Part shown: piece by piece, positions 37,762 to 46,732 of the stretch | Numbering within the stretch: the first letter of the stretch is position 1 | Layout of the letters: every line of letters begins with the position of its first letter | DNA from: Pseudomonas silesiensis | Lineage (GTDB): Bacteria; Pseudomonadota; Gammaproteobacteria; Pseudomonadales; Pseudomonadaceae | Direction: 5' to 3' | Assembly: GCF_001661075.1 (NCBI RefSeq) | Contig: NZ_CP014870.1 | Location: forward strand, 4,918,501 to 4,982,500 | Length of the DNA stretch: 64,000 nt | Translations under genes and position numbers: made by a program | The notes under the pieces: model-generated | The model's input: only the letters and a program-made list of their open reading frames with translations | Told to the model about the DNA's origin: nothing | The model's database searches: none

Positions 37762-38061
37762 ATGCTTTACGCAATCATTGCCACAGACGTCGCCAACTCC
37801 CTGGAAGCCCGCCTGGCCGCACGGCCTGCCCACCTTGAGCGCCTGCAAGTGCTCAAAGGCGAAGGTCGCATCGTACTGGCCGGGCCGCACCCGGCGGTCG
37901 ACAGCAATGATCCGGGGGCCGCGGGTTTCACCGGCAGCCTGATCGTCGCCGAATTCGATTCCCTGAGCGCCGCCCAGGCCTGGGCCGACGCCGATCCGTA
38001 TATCGCCGCAGGCGTCTACGCCAACGTGTCGGTCAAACCGTTCAAGCAAGTCCTCCCGTAA
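37762..38061 (+). CDS. YciI-family protein
   Basis: A 99-residue YciI-like (dimeric alpha-beta barrel) protein: [60 protein letters not shown]. Conserved His and Asp residues suggest a small enzyme, but no reaction is established for the group. It overlaps translationally with yciB (2-base gap). Confidence 0.92.
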   Translation: MLYAIIATDVANSLEARLAARPAHLERLQVLKGEGRIVLAGPHPAVDSNDPGAAGFTGSLIVAEFDSLSAAQAWADADPYIAAGVYANVSVKPFKQVLP

Positions 38062-38344
38062 TATCCCCTTCGCGATGAACCTTCCCGGTTCGTCGCGCTC
38101 TCAACGCTCATTATTCTCTTTCACCGGCCGACAACCTGCCCAGTACCCGTATTGGAACCAGGCGTCGCGATACGCAAAGGGCCGTTGTGTCTGATGCCGG
38201 TCATGTCAGCCACCCCCCAGTGCGCTGCCGCGTCCATTGACTGACCGGCAACAATGGTTCGTCATCGGTGCGGTTGGCCCTGCTCTGCGGTATCTTCGCC
38301 AGTGGTGCAAGCAGAACGTCGGCAATGGCTAAATTGAGTGATTC
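38062..38344. other. Intergenic region before cpxR
   Basis: 283 bases with no supported gene. The hairpin-like CGCGATGAACC...GGTTCGTCGCG at 38071-38096 could end the yciB-yciI transcript. No CpxR box was found before cpxR. Confidence 0.45.
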
Positions 38345-39022
38345 ATGAGCGAGTTGTTATTAATTGATGATGATCAGGAGCTGTGTGAGCTCTTGAGCAG
38401 TTGGCTGAGCCAGGAAGGCTTCCACGTCCGCGCCTGCCACGATGGCCGCAGCGCACGTCGCGCGCTGGCTGAAACTTCGCCGGCGGCGGTGGTACTGGAC
38501 GTGATGCTGCCGGACGGCAGCGGCCTGGAACTGCTCAAGCAACTGCGCAGCGATCATCCGGATTTGCCGGTGTTGATGCTCTCGGCCCGGGGCGAGCCCC
38601 TGGATCGTATCCTCGGCCTGGAACTCGGCGCCGACGATTACCTGGCCAAACCTTGCGATCCACGGGAACTGACAGCGCGCTTGCGTGCCGTATTGCGCCG
38701 CAGTCATCCGACAGCGGTGTCCAGCCAGCTGGAACTGGGCGACCTGTGTTTCAGCCCGGTGCGCGGCGTGGTCAGCATCGATGAACAGGAATTCACCCTC
38801 ACGGTTTCCGAAAGCCGCCTGCTTGAAGCGCTGCTCAAGCAACCCGGTGAACCGCTGGACAAACAGGATCTGGCGCAGATTGCACTCGGCCGCAAACTGA
38901 CCCTGTACGACCGCAGCCTGGACATGCACATCAGCAATCTGCGCAAAAAAATCGGCCCGCACCCCGATGGCCGGCCGCGCATCGTTGCCCTGCGCAGCCG
39001 TGGTTATTACTACAGTCTCTGA
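38345..39022 (+). CDS. cpxR: Response regulator CpxR
   Basis: An OmpR-family regulator of 225 residues. The receiver domain has the acceptor Asp52 (VVLDVMLPDGSG) and Lys102 (DDYLAKP); the winged-helix domain ends DMHISNLRKKIGPHPDGRPR. The sequence is close to the P. aeruginosa CpxR (PA3204). Gene order with a Spy/CpxP-like gene and a histidine kinase, and the CpxR box downstream, support the assignment. Confidence 0.93.
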   Translation: MSELLLIDDDQELCELLSSWLSQEGFHVRACHDGRSARRALAETSPAAVVLDVMLPDGSGLELLKQLRSDHPDLPVLMLSARGEPLDRILGLELGADDYLAKPCDPRELTARLRAVLRRSHPTAVSSQLELGDLCFSPVRGVVSIDEQEFTLTVSESRLLEALLKQPGEPLDKQDLAQIALGRKLTLYDRSLDMHISNLRKKIGPHPDGRPRIVALRSRGYYYSL

Positions 39023-39069
39023 ACCCCGCCCCTACAGGGCGACGGCGGTGTATCTCATACATCGCGTCG

Positions 39070-39130
39070 TCTGCTTCGCCGGCAAGCCTGGCTCCTACAG
39101 ACCGCGTCGCCTGGTTCGCCGGCAAGCCGG
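39070..39130. repeat. Degenerate REP fragments
   Basis: Two copies of TTCGCCGGCAAGCC (39075 and 39115) are joined by GGCTCCTACAGACCGCG. They look like decayed or partial repeats of the 25283 type between cpxR and its target gene. Confidence 0.5.
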
Positions 39131-39172
39131 CGTCTGCCGGAGGGGCTTTTGTCAGGACGGTACAAAATCGTC

Positions 39173-39188
39173 TTTACCCAAGCTTTAC
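39173..39188 (-). promoter_or_regulatory. CpxR box before the Spy/CpxP-like gene
   Basis: The minus strand reads GTAAA-GCTTGG-GTAAA, matching the CpxR-binding direct repeat GTAAA-N(4-8)-GTAAA. It lies 83 bases before the Spy/CpxP-like start. Confidence 0.75.
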
Positions 39189-39270
39189 GCTTCGCTGACC
39201 GCCGCTGACCTTGATATGCGTAATCTGCACTCATCCGGAACGTACCGGGAACGAGACAAGGAGATTCACC

Positions 39271-39717
39271 ATGCGCAAGACTCTTATCGCTCTGATGTTC
39301 GCTGCCGCTCTGCCAACCGTTGCCATGGCCATGCCTGAAGGCGCCGGCCCGATGGGTCCGATGGACGGCTCGCACCACGGCGGTCAGATGCACGGCATGC
39401 ACGGCAAAGGCCCGTACAGCCAGCTGGACCTGAGTCGCGAACAGCGCGAACAGATCCGCAAGATCATGGGCGAGCAGATGCACGAGCGTAAGCAAGTGGT
39501 CGACAAGTACCTGGAAAAACTGTCGCCAGCCGACCAGAAAGCCATGAAAGACGAAATGGCCGCCAACCACAAGAAAGCCGAAGCCGACGTGCGTGCCCTG
39601 CTGAAACCGGATCAACAGAAGCAATTCGACGAGATCCAGAAGAAAAAGGCCGAGCGCCGCGCGGAATGGGCCGAATTCAAGGCCTGGAAGGCGCAACAAC
39701 CGCAAAAAGCGCAATAA
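39271..39717 (+). CDS. Spy/CpxP-family periplasmic protein
   Basis: A 148-residue secreted protein with a Sec signal (MRKTLIALMFAAALPTVAMA) preceded by AAGGAG. The mature protein has a His/Met/Gly-rich start (MDGSHHGGQMHGMHGK) that could bind metal, then long helices with LSREQREQIRKIM and LSPADQKAMKDE, the LTxxQ-type motifs of the family, here changed to LSxxQ. CpxP damps CpxA and Spy is a chaperone; which it is cannot be decided. Confidence 0.9.
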   Translation: MRKTLIALMFAAALPTVAMAMPEGAGPMGPMDGSHHGGQMHGMHGKGPYSQLDLSREQREQIRKIMGEQMHERKQVVDKYLEKLSPADQKAMKDEMAANHKKAEADVRALLKPDQQKQFDEIQKKKAERRAEWAEFKAWKAQQPQKAQ

Positions 39718-39771
39718 TGCGCTAACCCCGGACCCAACGGCTGAACACCGTTGGGTCGATTCCCACTCAAT

Positions 39772-39879
39772 CCAATGTAGGAGCGAGCTTGCTCGCGAAA
39801 AACGAACAGACGAAACGTGCTGCCTGATGCCGCTCGTTATCGTTGACGTCCATCGCGAGCAAGCTCGCTCCTACATTGG
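39772..39879. repeat. REPIN-type inverted repeat inside the cpx cluster
   Basis: CCAATGTAGGAGCGAGCTTG and CAAGCTCGCTCCTACATTGG are exact inverses; even the flanking CCAATG is mirrored. It lies between the Spy/CpxP-like gene and cpxA, ending 25 bases before the cpxA start. Confidence 0.88.
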
Positions 39880-39904
39880 TTTTGTGTTTGTTCGAGGATT
39901 ATCC

Positions 39905-41245
39905 GTGCGCTCATTGTTCTGGCGTATCCTGGCCAGTTTCTGGCTGGCCATCGCTCTGGTTGCGGGTTTATCGATTCTGCTCGGGCACATGCTCAACCAG
40001 GACGCGTGGATTCTCAGCCGCCATCCAGGCCTCAACACCCTGGCCGAACAGTGGACGCAAACCTACGAAGCCCAGGGAGAAGATGCAGCCCAGGATCTTC
40101 TGCAGCAGCGCAAGCGCCAGTACCACATCGACGTTCAGGTGCTCAACGAGAGCGGCGATCCGGTGGTGCGCGGCACCTTCCCCCGCCGCGCCGCCGCGTT
40201 TGAAGCGCGGCAGAACAACGACGATCGCCGCCTGCCATGGCGTCGCCTGACCGATGAATACACCAGCGCAAAAACCGGTGAAACCTACCTGCTGATCTAT
40301 CGAATCCCGCACCCGGAACTGGATGCCTGGCACCGTGAAAGCCTGCTTTGGCCGTTGAGTGCATTAGGTATCGCGCTGGTGGTGCTGACCTTGTTCAGTC
40401 TGCTGGTGACCTTTTCGATCACCCGACCGCTGAGCCGCTTGCGCGGTGCCGTGCATGATCTGGGGCAAACCACCTATCAGCAGAACAGCCTGGTAAAACT
40501 GGCCAACCGACGCGATGAGTTCGGTGTGCTCGCGAATGATTTCAACCGCATGGGTGCCCGCCTGCAAAGTCTGATCGGCAGTCAGCGGCAACTGTTGCGC
40601 GATGTATCCCACGAACTGCGCTCGCCCCTCGCCCGACTGCGCATTGCGCTGGCACTGGCCGAAAGAGCCAACCCCGAGGAACGGGAAAAACTCTGGCCAC
40701 GCCTGACCCGTGAGTGCGACCGGCTGGAAGCGCTGATCAGCGAAATCCTGGTGTTGGCCCGGGTCGATGCCGACAACGCCAGTGCCGAAGAGGTGGACCT
40801 GAATGCCTTGCTCAACACCCTGCAAAAAGATGCGCAGCTCGGTTCGCCGGAGCAGAACGTACGCCTTCAGGCCGAGCCGCAACTGAACCTCAAAGGCTGG
40901 CCGACCATGATCGAACGCGCGGTGGACAACCTGCTGCGCAACGCGCAGCGCTTTAACCCCGTAGGGCAATCGATAGAAATGCAGGCCTCACGCCAGGGCG
41001 AGCGCATTGTCGTCAGTGTGCGCGACCATGGCCCCGGTGTGGACGCCGAGCATTTGAGCCAGTTGGGGGAGCCGTTCTATCGGGCACCGGGACAGACGGC
41101 GGCGGGGCATGGCCTGGGGTTGGCGATTGCCCGTCGTGCGGCGGAGCGGCATGGCGGGAGCCTGGTGCTGGCCAATCATCCGCAGGGTGGGTTTATCGCC
41201 AGCCTCGAATTGCCGTTGGTGCCGGGGGCTGTGGTCCAACCCTGA
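39905..41245 (+). CDS. cpxA: Sensor histidine kinase CpxA
   Basis: An inner-membrane kinase of 446 residues from GTG at 39905 (CGAGGA upstream). Two membrane helices (about 8-28 and 148-170) enclose a periplasmic sensor; a HAMP region (TRPLSRLRGAVHDLGQ) is followed by HisKA with His236 in DVSHELRSPLARLR and HATPase_c with DHGPGVD and GHGLGLAIA. It partners cpxR upstream. The N-terminal reading from 39827 runs through a repeat and is rejected. Confidence 0.92.
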   Translation: MRSLFWRILASFWLAIALVAGLSILLGHMLNQDAWILSRHPGLNTLAEQWTQTYEAQGEDAAQDLLQQRKRQYHIDVQVLNESGDPVVRGTFPRRAAAFEARQNNDDRRLPWRRLTDEYTSAKTGETYLLIYRIPHPELDAWHRESLLWPLSALGIALVVLTLFSLLVTFSITRPLSRLRGAVHDLGQTTYQQNSLVKLANRRDEFGVLANDFNRMGARLQSLIGSQRQLLRDVSHELRSPLARLRIALALAERANPEEREKLWPRLTRECDRLEALISEILVLARVDADNASAEEVDLNALLNTLQKDAQLGSPEQNVRLQAEPQLNLKGWPTMIERAVDNLLRNAQRFNPVGQSIEMQASRQGERIVVSVRDHGPGVDAEHLSQLGEPFYRAPGQTAAGHGLGLAIARRAAERHGGSLVLANHPQGGFIASLELPLVPGAVVQP

Positions 41246-41248
41246 ACC

Positions 41249-41356
41249 CCTGTGGGAGCGGCGGTGCGACGATTCGACTTGCTCGCGAAGGCGGTGTGTC
41301 AGGCTAAGCATGTGTTAATTGACACACCGCCTTCGCGAGCAAGCCCGCTCCCACAG
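41249..41356. repeat. REPIN-type inverted repeat, extended left arm
   Basis: Left arm CTGTGGGAGCGGCGGTGCGA with the ATTCGACTTGCTCGCGAAGG extension; right arm CCTTCGCGAGCAAGCCCGCT ends in CCCACAG. Between them GGTGTGTC and GACACACC form an inner pair. Confidence 0.88.
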
Positions 41357-41369
41357 TTGATCAGTGTGG

Positions 41370-41936
41370 TCAGGACTTGCCCGGCCAGGCGCTGACAAAC
41401 TCGGCCAGATCAACCTTCTCCGCCACCCGCGGCTCTTTCTGCGGCGTACCAAGGTAAAGAAACGCAATCACCTCTTCCCCTTCCGCCAGTCCCAACCCCT
41501 TGGCCACATGCGGCGAATAAGCCAGCTCACCGGTGCGCCATACCGCGCCGATCCCTTGCGCATAGGCCGCCAATAAAATCCCGTGCGCTGCGCAACCCGC
41601 CGCCAGCAGCTGTTCGGACTTTGGATATTTGACGTGGTCCTGCAAACGAGCGATCACCACGACCACCAATGGCGCACGCAGCGGACCGTTGCGCGCCTTG
41701 TCCAGTGCAGCTTCGGACACTTCGCTGTCCTGCAGCCTCGCCGCTTCGGCCAGCAATTCGCCCATCTGCTCGCGCGCCGCGCCTTCGACGGTCAGAAAGC
41801 GCCAAGGCTGCAGGTGGCCATGGTCCGGTGCCCGCATCGCGGCGGCAAACAGCACTTCGCGCTGCTCCGGGGTGGGTGCCGGTTCAAGCAGTCGTGGAAC
41901 GGAAACACGGTTGAGCAACGCGTCGAGAGCCTGCAT
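41370..41936 (-). CDS. Nitroreductase family protein (YdjA-like)
   Basis: A 188-residue FMN-dependent oxidoreductase. It begins MQALDALLNRVSVPRLLEPA and has MRAPDHGHLQPWRFLTVEG, and AAYAQGIGAVWRTGELAYSP, closely resembling E. coli YdjA, the smallest nitroreductase-family member. It may reduce nitro or quinone-like compounds; the natural substrate is not known. Confidence 0.92.
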   Translation of the reverse strand: MQALDALLNRVSVPRLLEPAPTPEQREVLFAAAMRAPDHGHLQPWRFLTVEGAAREQMGELLAEAARLQDSEVSEAALDKARNGPLRAPLVVVVIARLQDHVKYPKSEQLLAAGCAAHGILLAAYAQGIGAVWRTGELAYSPHVAKGLGLAEGEEVIAFLYLGTPQKEPRVAEKVDLAEFVSAWPGKS

Positions 41937-42057
41937 CGGCCACCTCCTGTAAAAATGATTGGCTATTCTAGCTGCAAGTGCGCAGACCCTGCCGGTTTAC
42001 ATGCCCTGCGTCGCAGGTAGAATGGCGCCCTTCCCTATTTCAGCCCGAGCGGACTTC

Positions 42058-43512
42058 ATGGCGTTGCCGACCTTACGGACCATTGGTTTCATCATCGGCA
42101 TCTTCCTGATCACGCTGGCCGTTGCCATGGTCGTGCCCATGGCCACGCTGCTGATCTTCGAGCGCACCGGCGACCTGCCGTCGTTCCTCTGGGCGAGCAT
42201 GATCACCTTTGTCGCCGGTCTGGCCCTGGTCATCCCCGGGCGCCCGGAACATGTGCACCTGCGTCCGCGGGACATGTACCTGCTGACCGTCAGCAGCTGG
42301 CTGGTGGTGTGCATTTTCGCCGCGCTGCCGTTTCTGCTGACTCAACATATCAGCTACACCGACTCGTTCTTCGAAAGCATGTCCGGCATTACCGCCACCG
42401 GGGCGACGGTACTCAACCGCCTGGATGACATGTCCCCCGGCATCCTGATGTGGCGCTCGTTGCTGCACTGGATCGGCGGCATCGGGTTTATCGGCATGGC
42501 GGTAGCGATTCTGCCATTGCTGCGCATCGGCGGCATGCGCCTGTTCCAGACCGAATCGTCAGACCGTTCCGAGAAGGTCATGCCCCGCTCGCACATGGTG
42601 GCGCGCCTGATCGTCGCGGCCTACGTCGGCATCACCATTTTCGGCAGCCTGGCGTTCTGGTGGGCCGGGATGAGCCCCTTCGATGCGATCAACCACGCGA
42701 TGTCGGCGATTTCCACCGGCGGATTCTCCACCTCCGACCAGTCCCTGGCCAAATGGACGCAACCGGCGGTGCACTGGGTAGCCATCGTCATCATGATTCT
42801 CGGCAGCCTGCCGTTCACCCTGTACGTGGCGACCTTGCGCGGTAATCGCCAGGCCCTGATCAAGGATCAGCAGGTGCAAGGCTTGCTCGGCATGTTGCTG
42901 GTAACCTGGCTGGTGCTCGGCACCTGGTACTGGTGGACCACACAGCTGCATTGGCTCGAGGCGCTGCGGCATGTGGCGCTGAACGTGACCTCGGTAATAA
43001 CCACGACAGGCTTCGCGCTTGGGGACTACAGCCTGTGGGGAAATTTCTCGCTGATGCTGTTCTTCTATTTGGGCTTTGTCGGCGGCTGCTCGGGGTCGAC
43101 CGCTGGCGGGATCAAGATTTTCCGCTTCCAGGTCGCCTATATCCTGCTCAAGGCCAACCTTAACCAATTGATTCACCCGCGCGCGGTGATCAAGCAGAAG
43201 TACAACGGTCACCGTCTCGACGAAGAGATCGTGCGTTCCATTCTGACCTTTTCGTTCTTCTTCGCCATCACCATCTGTGTGATCGCGCTGCTGTTGTCGC
43301 TGCTCGGCGTGGACTGGATGACCGCCCTCACCGGCGCGGCCGCCACGGTGTCCGGCGTCGGTCCGGGGCTGGGCGAGACCATCGGCCCGGCAGGTAACTT
43401 CGCGTCCCTGCCGGACGCCGCCAAATGGATTCTCTCGGTCGGCATGTTGCTGGGCCGACTGGAAATCATTACGGTATTTGTCCTGTGTATACCGGCGTTC
43501 TGGCGTCATTGA
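42058..43512 (+). CDS. trkH: Trk potassium uptake protein TrkH
   Basis: TrkH is the K+-translocating membrane subunit of the Trk system and works with cytoplasmic TrkA. From ATG at 42058 it has 484 residues. The four selectivity-filter loops are visible: SGITATGATV, SAISTGGFST, VITTTGFAL and ATVSGVGPGL. Its last 44 bases overlap the 3' end of the AraC-type gene on the other strand. Confidence 0.95.
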   Translation: MALPTLRTIGFIIGIFLITLAVAMVVPMATLLIFERTGDLPSFLWASMITFVAGLALVIPGRPEHVHLRPRDMYLLTVSSWLVVCIFAALPFLLTQHISYTDSFFESMSGITATGATVLNRLDDMSPGILMWRSLLHWIGGIGFIGMAVAILPLLRIGGMRLFQTESSDRSEKVMPRSHMVARLIVAAYVGITIFGSLAFWWAGMSPFDAINHAMSAISTGGFSTSDQSLAKWTQPAVHWVAIVIMILGSLPFTLYVATLRGNRQALIKDQQVQGLLGMLLVTWLVLGTWYWWTTQLHWLEALRHVALNVTSVITTTGFALGDYSLWGNFSLMLFFYLGFVGGCSGSTAGGIKIFRFQVAYILLKANLNQLIHPRAVIKQKYNGHRLDEEIVRSILTFSFFFAITICVIALLLSLLGVDWMTALTGAAATVSGVGPGLGETIGPAGNFASLPDAAKWILSVGMLLGRLEIITVFVLCIPAFWRH

Positions 43513-44530
43513 CCGGGTTCGGCGTTTCCATCAGCCGCATCCGGTACTCGCCGGGAGTGGCATCGAACCAGCGTCGAAAAGCGCGGAAAAAGTTGCTCGG
43601 ATCGGCGAACCCCAACAGGTAGGCAATCTCCAGCAGGGTCATGTTCGGCTGCGTCAGGTACTGCTCCGCCAGTTCGCGCCGGGTGTCGTCCAGCAGCGTC
43701 TGAAAGCTCGTGCCCTCTTCCTGCAGGCGGCGCTGCAAGGTTCGTTGCGACAGGTGCAGCGTCTGCGCCACGGTATCGCGCTTGGGTTCGCCCTGGGGCA
43801 GCAACCGGCACAACACCTGCCGCGCCTTGTGGGTCACCCGGCTTTCAGAAAAGCGCGCCAGGTATTCGCCGGCAAACCGGTCATGCAGCAGCGCCATCGC
43901 TTCGTTGGCCGTCGGCAGCGGCGCCTCCATATCGGCGCGCTCGAAGATCAGGGCGTCATACGGCGCGCTGAACTCCATCGGCGCGTGGAAGGCTTGTCTA
44001 TAGGGTGCGAGGTCGATGGGTTCATCGCCCTGAAACAGCACCTTGCGCGGCTGCAGGATTCGCCCGGTCAACCAGCCACACAACGCCAGGGCACAGGCCA
44101 ATGAAGCTTCGGCGCTCTGCCGGGTGGGCGGCAGATGGTCGCCATGGACCGTCAGAATCAGCGCGTAACCTTCATCCAGCAAGCGGAAGCTCAGGTCGGC
44201 ACTTTCGGCGATGATCCGCTGATAACGCACCAGCCGCCGAAAACCCTCGGCCAGGGTCTGGCTGGACATCAGGGCATAGCCCGCCACATGGAAGGAGGCC
44301 GGCCGCACCACCTTGCCCATGTTCAGGCCAATCGCCGGGTTGCCGGACAGCTCGACCGCACGCTGCCACAGCCGCGTCATGGAATCCTGCGGAAAGCGCG
44401 CGTCCGGATCATCCAGCGCCGCATAGTCGAGCCCCAGCTGCTTGAACAGCATCCGGCAATCCAGGCCGTCCATTTCCAGTGCCTTGACAATCCCCATTGC
44501 CCAGCTTGCAGATGTCGTTCGTTCGCTCAT
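43469..44530 (-). CDS. AraC-family regulator (OruR/ArgR-like architecture)
   Basis: A 353-residue regulator with an N-terminal ligand-binding domain (about 20-200, Arabinose_bd-like: FHVAGYALMSSQTLAEGFRR) and a C-terminal AraC DNA-binding domain (about 250-335: DTVAQTLHLSQRTLQRRLQE, EIAYLLGFADPSNFFRAFRR). It is divergent from the DUF962-HD pair and is likely their regulator. The ligand is unknown. Confidence 0.88.
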   Translation of the reverse strand: MSERTTSASWAMGIVKALEMDGLDCRMLFKQLGLDYAALDDPDARFPQDSMTRLWQRAVELSGNPAIGLNMGKVVRPASFHVAGYALMSSQTLAEGFRRLVRYQRIIAESADLSFRLLDEGYALILTVHGDHLPPTRQSAEASLACALALCGWLTGRILQPRKVLFQGDEPIDLAPYRQAFHAPMEFSAPYDALIFERADMEAPLPTANEAMALLHDRFAGEYLARFSESRVTHKARQVLCRLLPQGEPKRDTVAQTLHLSQRTLQRRLQEEGTSFQTLLDDTRRELAEQYLTQPNMTLLEIAYLLGFADPSNFFRAFRRWFDATPGEYRMRLMETPNPVNDARTPVYTGQIP

Positions 44531-44589
44531 GGCGTTTTCTTAAATGATGAGCCGCAGGCTACGGCGGCCGGTTTTCCGAAGGATACTAA

Positions 44590-44622
44590 AGTGGCGCCCA
44601 TTGTCAGTGGCTGATGCCACTG
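44590..44622. promoter_or_regulatory. Repeated AGTGGC motif in the AraC/DUF962 divergent region
   Basis: AGTGGC occurs at 44590-44595 and 44606-44611, and the second copy is part of the perfect hairpin CAGTGGC-TGAT-GCCACTG (44605-44622). Direct repeats in a divergent spacer are typical of AraC-family operators, but this is inference. Confidence 0.45.
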
Positions 44623-44694
44623 TTCACTCTAGACTTAAATAAGCTACCCGCAGCACAACTTGCAGTCAGAACAATAACCACAGAGATCGCAGGC

Positions 44695-45006
44695 GTGGAA
44701 AACATCAGACGTTTCAATAGTTTCGCTGAGTTTTACCCGTATTACCTCAGCGAACACAGCAACAGTACCTGCCGACGACTGCACTTTATCGGCACGACGC
44801 TGGTGATCTTCATTCTGGGCCTGACGATCGGCAAAGGCGCCTGGCTGATGTTGCTGGCCTTGCCGCTGGCGGGTTACAGCTTCGCCTGGGTCGGGCATTT
44901 CTTTTTCGAAAAAAACCGTCCTGCGACCTTTCAGCATCCGCTTTACAGCCTGCTCGGCGATTTCGTCATGTACCGGGATATGATCCTGGGTCGCGTGCCG
45001 TTCTAG
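44695..45006 (+). CDS. DUF962 / Mpo1-like membrane protein
   Basis: A 103-residue membrane protein from GTG at 44695. DUF962 hallmarks are SFAEFYPYYLSEHSNSTCRR, HFIGTTL, GHFFFEKNRPATFQHPLYSL and DFVMYRDM. The yeast relative Mpo1 is an Fe2+ dioxygenase for 2-hydroxy fatty acids; a similar role here is possible but not shown. It is 27 bases ahead of the HD-domain gene. Confidence 0.85.
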   Translation: MENIRRFNSFAEFYPYYLSEHSNSTCRRLHFIGTTLVIFILGLTIGKGAWLMLLALPLAGYSFAWVGHFFFEKNRPATFQHPLYSLLGDFVMYRDMILGRVPF

Positions 45007-45033
45007 GGGCAATCCGTTATAAGAGGACAACCG

Positions 45034-45624
45034 ATGAATGCCAACGCCCGTTTCACCCACATGAAGGACGGCACGCAGGAAGACTGGGCGATCATCGCCG
45101 CAGACTTCAGCGCCTACGCCCGACAACTGCCGACGCGGATCTTGGCGCACCTGAAATTGCTCGAGGGTGATTTCGGCGGCTTCCCGGTGGATCGCCTGAC
45201 CCACTCCCTGCAAACCGCCACCCGCGCCTGGCGCGATGGTCGCGACGATGAATACGTGGTCTGCGCCCTGCTTCACGACATCGGTGACACCCTGGGTTCC
45301 TACAACCATCCGGACATCGGCGCGGCGATCCTCAAGCCGTTCGTCAGCGCCGAGAATTTGTGGATGGTGGAAAAGCACGGGATTTTCCAGGGTTATTATT
45401 TCTTTCATCACCTGGGCATGGATCGGCATTTACGCGAGCAGTTCAGCGGCCATCCGCAGTATCAGGCGACGATCGAATTCTGCGCCAAATATGATGCGGC
45501 GGCGTTTGACCCGGCGTATGACACGCTGCCGTTGAGCTTCTTCGAGCCGATGATGGAGCGGTTGTTTGCGCAGCCGAAGAATTCGATTTACAAGGCGGCG
45601 ATGGCGGAGCATGCGCCAGCCTGA
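45034..45624 (+). CDS. HD-domain protein, possible di-iron oxygenase or phosphohydrolase
   Basis: A 196-residue HD-fold protein. Metal ligands can be read as His in THSLQTA, His-Asp in LLHDIGDTLG, His in YNHPDIG, and His in VEKHGIFQGYYF, with a later Asp in KYDAAAFDP. Four His and two Asp resemble the two-metal HD oxygenases (PhnZ/TmpB/MIOX type) as well as two-metal phosphohydrolases; the sequence alone does not decide. It follows the DUF962 gene with AGAGGA before its ATG. Confidence 0.8.
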   Translation: MNANARFTHMKDGTQEDWAIIAADFSAYARQLPTRILAHLKLLEGDFGGFPVDRLTHSLQTATRAWRDGRDDEYVVCALLHDIGDTLGSYNHPDIGAAILKPFVSAENLWMVEKHGIFQGYYFFHHLGMDRHLREQFSGHPQYQATIEFCAKYDAAAFDPAYDTLPLSFFEPMMERLFAQPKNSIYKAAMAEHAPA

Positions 45625-45634
45625 TAAATCTGGA

Positions 45635-45773
45635 GTGTTCGGGCTGGCCCCATCGCGAGCAAGCTCGCTCCCACAGGGTTTTCTGGCGTTCACAAATTCT
45701 GTGTTCACCTCGCTCACTGTGGGAGCGGCGGTGCGACGATTCGACTTGCCCGCGATGGGGCCAGCCCGAACAC
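45635..45773. repeat. Large REPIN-type inverted repeat, mixed arms
   Basis: Outer arms GTGTTCGGGCTGGCCCCATC and GATGGGGCCAGCCCGAACAC are exact inverses. Inside are a plain left arm (GCGAGCAAGCTCGCTCCCAC) and an extended right arm (GGTGCGACGATTCGACTTGC). It separates two convergent genes. Confidence 0.9.
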
Positions 45774-45781
45774 CCTGACTT

Positions 45782-46597
45782 TCAGGCCGGCTCTGCGACT
45801 TCCACCGCCTTCAACTGCGCCTCCCGCGTCTGGGCATCCGCCAACCGATACAACTCGATCGAGCCGTCCCAATGCTCGATCAACGCCGTGCACGACTCCA
45901 CCCAATCCCCGCAATTGAGGTAATCCACCTCGCCCACCTTGCGAATCTCGGCATGGTGAATGTGCCCGCACACCACGCCATGCAGTCCGCGCTTGACGCA
46001 TTCGTGGGCAATGGCCTCTTCAAAATCGCTGATGAAACTGACCGCTGTCTTCACCTTGTGCTTGAGATACGCCGACAACGACCAGTAGCCATAGCCATAA
46101 CGGGCGCGCCAATGATTGAGCCAGCGGTTGAGGGTCAGGGTGAATTCGTAGGCGGAGTCGCCGAGAAAGGCCAGCCAGCGATGGTACCGGGTGATCACGT
46201 CGAACTGGTCGCCATGGATCACCAGCAGATGGCGGCCATCGGCGGTGACGTGTACGGCTTCGTCCACCAACTGGATGTTGCCCAGAATCAGCTTCGAGTA
46301 ACGGCGCAGGAACTCGTCATGGTTGCCGGTGACGTAGATCACCTCGGTGCCGCGCTTGCTCATGGTCAACAACCGGCGAATCACATTGGTGTGCGCCTGG
46401 GGCCAATACATGCCGCCACGCAGTTTCCAGCCGTCGATGATGTCGCCGACCAGGTAGACCTTGTCCGCATGGTAGCCCTTGAGAAACTGCGACAGATGTT
46501 CGGCCTGGCAATCCCGGGTACCCAGATGCACATCGGAAATCCACAAGGTCCGCACACGTTGCTTGCGACTGGGTTTGGCGAACTCGGCGCTGGTCAT
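45782..46597 (-). CDS. Metallophosphoesterase, UDP-2,3-diacylglucosamine hydrolase-like
   Basis: A 271-residue calcineurin-type phosphoesterase from ATG at 46597. Metal motifs: WISDVHLGTRDCQ, VGDIIDGW, TGNHDEFLRR, HGDQFD and GHIHHAEIRKV. It resembles LpxH-like proteins found in many proteobacteria, which differ from true LpxH in length. Lipid A precursor cleavage is therefore only a family-level suggestion. Confidence 0.83.
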   Translation of the reverse strand: MTSAEFAKPSRKQRVRTLWISDVHLGTRDCQAEHLSQFLKGYHADKVYLVGDIIDGWKLRGGMYWPQAHTNVIRRLLTMSKRGTEVIYVTGNHDEFLRRYSKLILGNIQLVDEAVHVTADGRHLLVIHGDQFDVITRYHRWLAFLGDSAYEFTLTLNRWLNHWRARYGYGYWSLSAYLKHKVKTAVSFISDFEEAIAHECVKRGLHGVVCGHIHHAEIRKVGEVDYLNCGDWVESCTALIEHWDGSIELYRLADAQTREAQLKAVEVAEPA

Positions 46598-46732
46598 GGG
46601 CAACCCTCTGCGATTGTTTGGGCAAGCTTGCGCCGGCCGGATTAATTGCCCATGACAATGGCAAGTCAGTCCCGTGACAGCTAACGCCTATGCCCCCGGT
46701 GTAGACTGGCAGCCTAAATAGGGAGACCTGCG

